Shown here: one piece after another, positions 48,021 to 57,587 of the stretch
Numbering within the stretch: the stretch's first letter is position 1
Layout of the letters: every line of letters starts with the position of its first letter
Assembly: GCF_031755915.1 (NCBI RefSeq)
Contig: NC_083389.1
Location: 20,524,001 to 20,588,000 of the forward strand
Source of the DNA: Ziziphus jujuba
Lineage: Eukaryota > Streptophyta > Magnoliopsida > Rosales > Rhamnaceae
DNA: 64,000 nt
Reading direction: 5' to 3'
The notes under the pieces: model-generated
Databases searched by the model: none
Seen by the model: only the letters and a program-made list of their open reading frames with translations
What the model was told of the DNA's origin: nothing
Made by a program: the position numbers and the translations under genes

Positions 48021-50900
48021 TTTTTACGCAGAGAGAAATTCAGAGGGCTAGGTTTAATCAGAAGGGAAAGGGGTCAAAAATGATGACGGCAAATTTCCCA
48101 CCAATGCAAAATTAAAATTTTCATTTACGAAAAATAACGAAAAATTAAAATTATTTTATTATTATTATTATTTTTTTTTTATTTTTTTTTTTTTTGGGTT
48201 CGAATCTCCGAGGAACAAGGGATGCCTGGAGCATAGCCCCAAAAAAAAAACAAAAAAAAAGGTTTTTTTTTTTTTTTTTTTTGGTAAATAAGTGTGTTGG
48301 TATAAGAATTTATTTTGTAAATATCAAATATGCACAAAAAAAAATGTAGCTGTCTGTTTTACTAAAACAAGTTCCCTTTTTTCAAAAAAATATTTGCACA
48401 TATATGTGCATCAATGTGTATGTATATACTAACTATTATAAAAATATAAATACAATCATTTTTTTTAGAATTTTCTAAACATATAAATTTATTTTTAATT
48501 TATACCACATATTGTACAAAAAAATTGATTCTTTTCAACCTAAATTCCAAAAATTTGATATTTCCCTAACGATGCTTCAAAAACTTTATAAATATTAACT
48601 CTTGAGTTAATTCAAAAGCTTTAAAATTGTAATATTAAACTATATGAGTTAATTAATATACTAAAATTCTATTCTAATAAAGTAAACCATATATGGATTT
48701 ATTTAAATTTTAAATACATTTAAATTTTAGTCCCTAAAATAATTTAAAAGTTCATAGAAAAGATTTTAATGATTTTTCATCAAAACAGCTATAATTTGAA
48801 AACTAAATAAATATATTACATATATACTAACACATATACGTAATGTATAATTTATATAATAATAACAACAATAGCATGGTAAAGTGTTAGGGGTTTTTTT
48901 CTATAAATGGTGAACTTAGAAATTTATTTGAGAGGGGTCAACATTACAAAATTAACTATCAAATTGTTTTCTAATATTTTTTTTTAAGAAATAATAATAT
49001 TGATAAAAATGCAATAAACTTAGCTAAATAGAGTCCAACTAATTAGGATAATTATTAAAGCAATTTTATTTTAAAAAAATAATATAAACGGATTGAAATG
49101 CTAACAAAATCCTTTTAGAATGTTAAGCTTTAATGATGATGAAATGACTGTTTTATTTATAAGTATCTATCCATAGTTGTTTTAAATTTAACATATATTT
49201 TAAACTATATAAAATTAACCACAAAAATAAATGAAAAAATAATAAAAGAAATTTGTCATTAAAATCAAAAAGTTTACATAAATTTCCATGTATAACAAAT
49301 TAAAAAGTAATTAAATATATATTATATTGTTCAGATAATAAATCAGTAAATATGATATAATATTTTTTTTATATGAAGTACTGTATAACTAAAAAATTGA
49401 CAATGTTTATTACAAATATATTAGGATAAATGAGACATAAAAAATAAAAAGTAGATAAATGGCAAAAATAATTGATATATATATATATATATATGCGAAG
49501 ATGAAGATTCAATTAAAAGAAACAAATTTTAAGCCCAAAAAAAAAAAAAAAAAAACAGAATCATAGATTGTTGAGTCAGTGTCTCTAAGATTATTGATAA
49601 TTTTATAGTCAAATTAGGTCCTTTTCTAAAACTCTTAGATTGTTTGTTCAAAAAACAAAACTCATAAATTGTTTCAAAATTTAATTTTTAAAAATAATAA
49701 ATAGACTAATACAGATTTAGTAACATCCTAAAACAAAATCTTTTTTTTAAAAAACACAAGGAATCCTATAGAGATTTAGTAAATTATATATTTTAAAATA
49801 TCATTAAACAATGATGGTGGATAAATGGAGTTTTGATATAAGTCTGCTTTCATAAAAATATACTAATTGTTATAAATATATATTGCAAAAAAAATATATT
49901 ATAAAGTACATATCCACACACTAATATATACAATTTTGCCATAGACTAGATTAATTTTATAAAATGAGAATTAAATGTCAGACATTATTTTGAAAGGATC
50001 AATTTTATGCCAGAGTGAATACGATGTCATACAACAAGCCTACATAGTAAATCTGTCCACTTTGACACAAAATTAACCCTCTCGAAATAATATTTAATGT
50101 CAATTTCTCACCATATGAAATAAACTTGATTCTATCCATAGTAAAATCATATATATATATATATTAGATTGTGTACATTTATAATAATAACCATAATAAA
50201 GTATAAGTATGTTAAATCATATTCCACTGATAAAATTTTAATTTTTAGTTTTATATCTATACTTTTAAATAGAATTTTAGTTTTCACTTTTTAGCTACTT
50301 GAAACATTCTAGTTATTTACTCCAATATTCTTTTTTTGTTATAAAATGGGATGTATTATCCATAAATGATGATTTTTTGTATATATAATTTTTTTATTAT
50401 ATGATTACTTTTCTATTTTTTCACATTGATATATTTCTCTTAAGATTGTAACTTGAAGTTAAAGTTAACATCTACCATTCTTTTAGTTTATATAATATTA
50501 TTGTAATTCTAACCAAAAAAAAAAAAAAAACAAAAAAAAAACAAAAATCAATAGCAAATCCATATGGGTAAACTTTTTTACCTTTTAATTTTTGTTTAAC
50601 CTATTTATTATTTTATTGATAAAATATTAATTGTGCTCCTCAATTTCTCTCGTTCCCATTAGCTTTTTCAATTTCTTTTTTTTTCTTTCTCTATTTTAAA
50701 TAGTTTTCATTTATATACTTTATTTCATTTATAACTTTTCAACAATTATAATGGTTTAATAAAACTAAAACTATTTATTTATAAATATTTACTATTATAA
50801 TACGTTATTTGATTATGATTTATATTTAATTACAATTATAATTTTAAATATAACTAGTTAAAAACTAAAAGTTATTGAATATTATAGTTTTAATGTTCCT
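48021..50900. other. Gene-free AT-rich stretch with homopolymers
   Basis: Poly-T/poly-A tracts lie at 48171-48196, 48240-48260 and 48264-48282, with (AT)n at 49475-49494. GGGTTCGAATCTCC at 48195-48208 resembles a tRNA B box but no cloverleaf surrounds it. No gene is seen. Confidence 0.5.
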
Positions 50901-50903
50901 TCC

Positions 50904-53498
50904 AAGATTTGATCCATTTTCATCCATAGGTACAAGCACTCAGTGGCCATCATTCCAAGATTCTAGTTTTAACGCTCCTCCTTCAACTATTTCGAGTTCA
51001 TGGAGTATGCATGATATTACAGTTCCTACTGCAACAAGTGCTCAGGTAAGTTTTGCTGTACTCTGAAGTATACAATTGTTATTTTGTTTGTGATTCTCAC
51101 TCAGGAGTAATAAAGAACTGCTATTATATGGATGAAGTATACTTTTTTTATATAAAAGATAATGACAGCTAAATGTAAACTGACCGATTGTAATCACCAT
51201 CTACTTGTTGTATCTGAACAGTTATGGAATGCTTTTGAAGACTCTGCAGGACACCAACCTTTGCAGTGTGTTAAGCAGGGTGATGAAATCCATTTAGAGA
51301 CAGACAAGTTGTCATCAACTGCAGATCAATATTTGGGCTCAAGAGTTTCAGAGGTGGCTGGATTAAGTGTTTATTTTTTTAAATTAAGTTGTTTATTTTG
51401 TTTCATTTCATTATCCCTTTTATTCTTATAAACGTTATTGTGCAGAATTCTATTGCAGATGGGATACAACAGGATTCTTTCCTTGGTGAACCTCTGGGTC
51501 CTGTCATGTCGTCCCCTAATGTGATGGGTTTGTCCTATACACCACCAATGCTTTCTTAGGTGGTTAGTATGCTTTTTGCTTTAACCTTGTATAATTTTGA
51601 TAAGGGGATACTTAGTAAGCATTACACACAAACACATACAGCTGTCTGTTTCTTTAATCTCTTTTTATTAACATGTGGTTGTTTCTTCTTACAGGAAGAG
51701 ACACAATCTCATGCAAGTAAACACAAATCGAATAACCCATTTGATTTTACTTATGATTCAAATTTGGAACAGAACAATATGGCATGGTATTTATACATTA
51801 TACTGAGTCGCATAAACATTTACTATGGCCATTTCTTGAGTGTGCTTCCAGCCATACCTGTTTCCAATTGTACTTTAAGCTGATAATTGTTAGCTTTAAC
51901 TATGTTCAGTCATAAGCATAACTGAGATTGTCAAAAAAATAAAAAGAAAAAGAAAAAAAAAAATCTCCTGCCCAAGACATTATTCGAGCAGACATAAAAT
52001 TGGAAAGATGCACAAATGATATTGATTTCAGATGCTATCATTGATGGTTTGCTTTTAGCATTTTTACAGTTATATATTTTCATAAAATTTACGATTGAAG
52101 AGACTGTTGATTCAGACTGCTGCTTATTAAGGGTTTTTACTTAGTGTTTATTAGAAAAGTGCCTGGAAGAAGAGGAGAGGATTTAGAGAGGAAATTGAAG
52201 GTTTTTACCTAATGTTGATTATAAAAATGCTTGGAAGAAGAGGAGAGGATTTAGAAAGGGGATCCAAGAGAGGGTTTAGGAAATTAAATACATTAAGGAA
52301 AATTAATTAAACTAGGAAGCTAAATAATTTATGAAGTCTCATAAAAATATTTAAACTACTTTTGAAACTTACACCTAACATAGTTTTTTACTTTATGGAT
52401 CTCCATCAGGTTTGGAGTGGAACAAAATGCTGTATTGTGGAACCAGCGTTAATAATGATCGCTGCTCAACATGCTGAGGTGTGTAAAGTTGAGCAGTGGA
52501 ACAAAAGAGATATTGAAGCATTATAGATATACAGTGTCAGGCCTTGGCAACATCTCTCTTCTTTTTGTCTATATTTTTAGAATGCAACTTATATCAGTTC
52601 CATGCTATGCCTTTAAACTATTTTCATCTTTTCTGTAAACTTCATAGTTTATAAAATTTTATGAATTTATTTCACCTACTTTGTATATGTCTTGGTGCAT
52701 ATGTTTGTTACATAACCTGTACCTCACCAACCATCTGCTTTAATTGATACAAAGCCCTCTCCCCCTTCTGCCTCCAATATATCTAAAAAAAAAAAAATAA
52801 ATAAATAAATAAACATTTCTTATATCCAATGCCATCCTGCTTCACTTCTTGTTTTAGTTTATGGATATGAGCTCCTAGCAAGCTGCTCTCCCAAATGCGT
52901 AGTTGTCTTCAAGCCTCCTTGGTGATGTATCTGAACTGTGGTTTCCCCAAAGTGCGGTGGCACCTAATATTCCAGCTGCAGGACAAGGTAGAACAAGTGA
53001 TGGTAATGCCTTGGCTGTAAATTTTGCTGATTAAATGTCAATTTAAGCATGTAATTTGGATTCACCTGGTGAAAATTGCTGATTTGTTCCTTTCCTTCAT
53101 GATCTTGATATTTATCGTAACCTTATAGGTGGCTTAACATACATGGCAGTGCGAGTACTGAGCTCCCAAATATCGTAAGTTGTTTCTATTCTAGTTCTGG
53201 GTTCTCATCTCTTTTCATGGTTGTTAAATCCTGTTTCTCTTATGAATTAATAGACTATTAAGAATTCTGATCCCCATCAATTAGGATTTGATGTTGGTAA
53301 CATAATTGAAAAGGAAAAAAAAAAAAAAATCTTGATTAATTCACTAAGCTGAAAAAGATCAAGTCACTAAACATAATGAAGATGCTTATTTATTTATTTA
53401 TTTACTTACTTATTTTTTGTAGGAATGTATCAACACAGGGTTCTGTTGCATCTGTTGGAGGAAATCCTTTTGCATGGGTTGGTGGCAATTATCATTGA
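50904..53498 (+). pseudogene. AGD14-like ArfGAP, C-terminal part, copy 2 (broken)
   Basis: Shorter 5' than copy 1. It begins inside the large exon (RFDPFSSIGTSTQWPSFQ..) with donor CTCAG|GTAAGT at 51045. Later exons: near 51160-51352 (WNAFEDSAGHQPLQCVKQGD), 51446-51560 (NSIADGIQQDSFLGEPLG, NVMGLSYTPPMLS), 51700-51786 (SHASKHKSNNPFDFTYDSNL), 52858-52990, 53130-53175 and 53437-53498 (GSVASVGGNPFA). Copy 2 keeps the CAG that is a stop in copy 1 and lacks the small deletion there. It has its own lesions: TAG after PPMLS (51557), two TAGs in the LDMSS exon and loss of the final stop (GCATAG to GCATGG). Both copies are pseudogenes with different damage. No ArfGAP zinc finger is present. Confidence 0.8.
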
Positions 53499-54060
53499 TA
53501 AGTTGATTGTACAATATTTCTAAGTTTTTGCTATTAGTTGGTCTCAATCCTATAGGCTACAGAATCAAAATTATTATGGTGCCTTTTTTTTTTTTTTCTT
53601 TTTTCTTTTTTGGTCTCAATCAGGATTTTGGTGGCAATTATCATTGATAAGTTGGTAGTACAATTTTCGTTTTTTTTTTTTCTTTTTCTACCATGGTTAG
53701 TCCTTGAAGTCGAACACAATGTGTTCGATAAAATGCGAAAGACATGGAAAGGGGGTGGGTTATTGGTAAATCTAAAAAAATGTATGTGATTTTTATTGGT
53801 AAATCTACTTCTAAAAAATTTTTAAAAAATTTAAAACACAACACGTCATTACAATATAAAATTATTTAAACATGATATATTGGTAAATCTACTTCTAAAA
53901 ATCGATCGATATACAATTTTTTTTTTTTTTTTTTTTTTGTATTTTTGGTCAAAGTGAAAATTCTTGTAGTATACTTTAAAGAGTATACTTTATATATAAA
54001 TAAATATACGAAGAAAGAAAAAATATTAATAAATAAGATGAAGTAAATAAACATTTCATT
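53499..54060. other. Gene-free stretch after the duplicated block
   Basis: AGGATTTTGGTGGCAATTAT..GATAAGTTGGTAGTACAA near 53622-53662 repeats 53480-53515, so the end of the duplicated block is itself partly duplicated. 'GTAAATCTACTTCTAAAAAT' occurs near 53801 and 53883. Poly-T tracts are long. Confidence 0.5.
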
Positions 54061-54089
54061 AATTTTTGGTTAGAAAATGAGTAATTGGG

Positions 54090-54470
54090 TGACAAGACTG
54101 ACACGTGTGTGTGGGACGACGTAAGAAAGGGAGTTAGGGAAAGAGGAGAGAGAGAGAGAGTCGTACAAAGAGTGCTCGTGAAAGGTCGATGTGTCATTAT
54201 GAGGGGGGGATGGGACCCACCACGTGAGATTTCTGAAAGCGGGTCACAAGATCCGACGGTGAGAGAAGCGCTGACGAGATCTTTCCAGTGTATGGGCACC
54301 ATATCTGATCTTTCTTTGTTTCCCGGTCGTTACGCTTTTCCCGCCATGCTGAGTGGGACCCAACCCCAAAACCCAAAACATAAAGTGAGAGACAGAGAGA
54401 GTAAGAGTCCAATAACAGCGAGCGTGGATTCCAAGGTAAAAGAACAAGCCCCATCACCGTCCATTGAGCT
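54090..54470. promoter_or_regulatory. GC-richer promoter-like island with G-boxes and TCP-type sites
   Basis: Two CACGTG G-boxes (54102-54107 within ACACGTGTG; 54221-54226 within CCACGTGAG), GGGACCCAC (54212-54220) and GTGGGACCC (54353-54361), which fit TCP-type sites, lie in a 380-bp stretch clearly less AT-rich than its surroundings, with an AG run at 54147-54160. The open frame across it (54085-54567) resembles no protein. It may be the promoter/5' UTR of a gene that has been lost or was not recognised. Direction unknown. Confidence 0.4.
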
Positions 54471-55473
54471 TCCTAATTACTGCCACCACCTAATTTTTCT
54501 TTTGCTTCTTCCTTTTTTTTTTTTTTTTTTTTTTAATTACCAAAAAAATAGCAACACACTATTTTAAATTTTGAGTGAAATTTTAAAGTGTTAAAACTTC
54601 TTTTTAATTACTTTTTTTTTTTGGGCTTATTTTCCATCTTGGACTAATTTAATTGTTTTAATCATTTAATATTATATAATTTTGTAAATGGCAATGGTGG
54701 ATATACATGCGAAATGATTGCAACATGTCATAATTAAGAAGTTAAAATAATAATAACAATAATAATAACTCACATGTAAAAATAAAAATGAGCATTGCAA
54801 ACAATAAAACAGTGACAAGTGTTTTGCTATCCCGATGACCAGAATAATTTTTCCACGCATAATTTTACTTTCCATTTTCTGATGTACATATAATCACTCA
54901 ACAAAAGTAATGTTTTTTTTTTTTTTTTGGGGGTCAAATATAATTATTTAATGATTTTTTGACATGTCGAAACCTTACCACATCTTTATAATATTATTTA
55001 TTCTTTTCTTCAGTTTGCGAAATATATTTTTATTCATTAATCATGCACATTGCAATGTGAACTCCCATACAAATAAAGTATAAGCATTATTATGTCATTA
55101 TTGTATGTCTAAGGTGATAAAAAAACTTTAATAAGAACATTAAATAAACATATGATAAATAATATGGGCATATTGAGTTTTTATAAAAAATTCACCATAT
55201 CTAGTATCTAATTATTTGGCAATAAAAAATTTAAACGCTTCAGTTATAGGAGAAACAAAAGTGATTTTGCAATAATTCAATTTGCAAGTTGTCTATCAAA
55301 CATTTAAATTTATTATAATTTTTTTTTTTTAAGTTCACTTTTAATAAGTCCATAATCAAATTATAAACAGGCTCTAGTACAAAAAGAGTGTAAACATAAT
55401 TTTTTCTGAAAGATGAAAATAATAAATAATGGATCATGTAGAAAAAATTCTGAAGAAAACAATTTAGATAAGG

Positions 55474-55516
<43 letters not shown>

Positions 55517-55553
55517 TTTGATTGAGCATGGTAGAAAAGAAATGAAAAATGAA
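54471..55553. other. Gene-free AT-rich stretch
   Basis: Poly-T at 54511-54532, 54910-54927 and 55320-55331; (AT)n at 55477-55510. Nothing else is recognised. Confidence 0.5.
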
Positions 55554-55954
55554 TCAAACAAATATAACTCCATTTTCTTTAATGGTATCAAGAACAATTC
55601 CAAGCTTGCCTTCAATACGCTCACCTTTTTTGGGTTCATAAGACATAGCATAAACATCAGATTCCTTTGATCTCTCAGCTATAACCTTCCAATAACTCTG
55701 CATGCATTATGATCTCTAAGTAAAGGTAAATTGTTCCTAAGATCCTTTGCGTTTGTGGTAGCCACCGATACCACTTTGCTTGTTCCCCGGTGCATCACCT
55801 TTGCATGAATAAATTTTTTTGAAAAGAAAACATTCAGCAAGAACGGCTTCATATACATTTCTGTCCTCTGTTTCCATGATTTCCTGTTAGGTTTGTTAGC
55901 TAATTCGCCTCGAGATCTCCTGGTCCATGCTGCTGCTCGAATAAAATAATCCTC
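55554..55954 (-). pseudogene. uL18-family (Ribosomal_L18p/L5e, organelle-type) exon with frameshift
   Basis: An acceptor-like CTTCTTGTAG|GAGGAT at 55954 opens a frame reading IRAAAWTRRSRGEL, KSWKQRTEMYMKPF, LLNVFFSKKFIHAKVMHR, VVSVATTNAKDLRNNLPL and DHNACRVIG. After a single-base deletion near 55698-55702 it continues in the next frame: IAERSKESDVYAMSYEPKK, GERIEGKLGIVLDTIKENG and VIFV, stop at 55554-55556. The order (LxVFFSxKxIHAxV .. VIGxxIAER .. GKLGIVLDTIKENG) fits the uL18 fold, which binds 5S rRNA in the large subunit. Upstream exons (targeting peptide) were not found. It is either a decaying copy or a gene with one sequence error. Confidence 0.6.
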
Positions 55955-57587
55955 CTACAAGAAGTGCATACATCAAACTTAGATTTTTCTTCTTGTTTTC
56001 CTGTAAAGTGTGAAGACAAATAGAAGAACAAAGATAGTATGAAATTGTCTTTGTGAAACTAAATTAAGAGGTTCAATGGAATTTTGGAGTTGTTTTGAAG
56101 AACAATTCGAGTAAACCAAACAGTTTCTTAAGATAAGCACTAAACTATACAATGCATAAGGAAATTCTTCACCAGCTTGAGGAGATTAACAGAAATTGGA
56201 ATGTGGTAAATTTTCTAGTCAAACCATGCTGCTTTCAACCCAACAAGAGATCAGAAAAATGAAAATTTGTTTAGATCTGCTTAGTATAGTAGTATCTTAT
56301 AGAAGCGGCAGCAAAAAAGCACAGCACAAGGACAAACATCCAGAAGGTCATTATTTAACTGGAAAGTGTCTAGTGCATGCATGCAAAGGGCGCTGGCATA
56401 CATATTAAGAAACTGTTTGGTTACCAATATCCCACTTCTTCTACGGGAGCAACCAAGAAGAAAACACAAGTGCCAGACAAGTTGTTAAATGGACCCATTG
56501 CAAGAGAATATTTGAACAGAGCCAACATGACACGGCAAAGCAAATTGCACTGATGCTTCTTTCTTACCACCATAGCCAACATGACAAGGCAAAGCAAATT
56601 GCGGACACCGCAAAGCCAATTGCACTGATACTTCTTACCACCATTTTGTCCGAGCTTCGCTAGGTTCTAGTAAACAACAATTATAGAAGTTCCGAACAGA
56701 ACAACTGCTGGGATTAGGTAAAAAAGATATGACAAGCATATTGGATAACTACAATCAAATATGTGTCACTTACGCACAAGCAGGTAGAGAACACAAACAG
56801 TTGAGTTCTAGAACATTAACCCTTGATACTCACCAGAATACACAGACAGTTCAACTATCCCCTTTCTTTTTCAGGCTGTTGGCAGGACAGGAAGTCAGCC
56901 CAACCAGGTTAAGGTAATTTTGCTTACTTTCTCCATAAGTTCATTTTACAATTTGCATTTTGGACTAATTAGATTGATTTTTTATCTTGGTTAGCAATAG
57001 TTTAACATAAATATAATGCCCATTTCATGCTACACGTAACTCCAGACAACACAAGTTATTCTGATCCAACAATTGGCATCCAACAAACTCTAAAATCCCA
57101 CTGGTCTCATCGAAAAGAGAATATATGAGAATATATGGATTTTCATCAAGCTGAAAATTACCAGGGTCACTAAAATAGCGTAATGCAGTAATAGATACTT
57201 CAATTTAGACCAAGACAATTCCTTCTTCAAGTGCATATCAAAGAGGCCGACGACACTTGACATACCATAAGTATTAAAATCAAAACATTGTTACAAATCA
57301 AGGAAAACAAAAACAAAAAAGAGTGTATATTATGAACTAGGAAAATACATAAAACAGAAAATCATGATTTCCAAGAATGTTGCCTTTTTTTGCTTTGAGT
57401 ATTTCCAAAATATTTTAATAATTAAATTCATGTTTTCTCTAATCCACTGGGAACCAAAATTTACAACATTACATTGAAGAACAAAAGCGAGAACTACAGG
57501 ACGATTACTATACATTATACATACTACTTTGACTATCAAAAGCTAGTTTACTAGTGATAAGATTAGTATAGCTATACAGGCCATTAC
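55955..57587. other. Intergenic stretch between uL18 relic and TFIIIA
   Basis: AGCCAACATGAC(A/C)(C/A)GGCAAAGC..CTTACCACCAT occurs twice in tandem (56520-56573 and 56574-56644), the second copy with an internal 17-bp extra. 57252-57350 recurs at 62345-62445. No gene is seen; earlier uL18 exons could lie here but were not recognised. Confidence 0.45.

Noticed and set aside
48195..48208. tRNA-like B box (GGGTTCGAATCTCC)
   Set aside because: The upstream sequence is a poly-T tract with no A box, anticodon arm or acceptor pairing. It does not fold as a tRNA.
54085..54567. 160-residue open frame
   Set aside because: Open because of locally higher GC; contains promoter motifs, an AG run and a poly-T end, with no domain.
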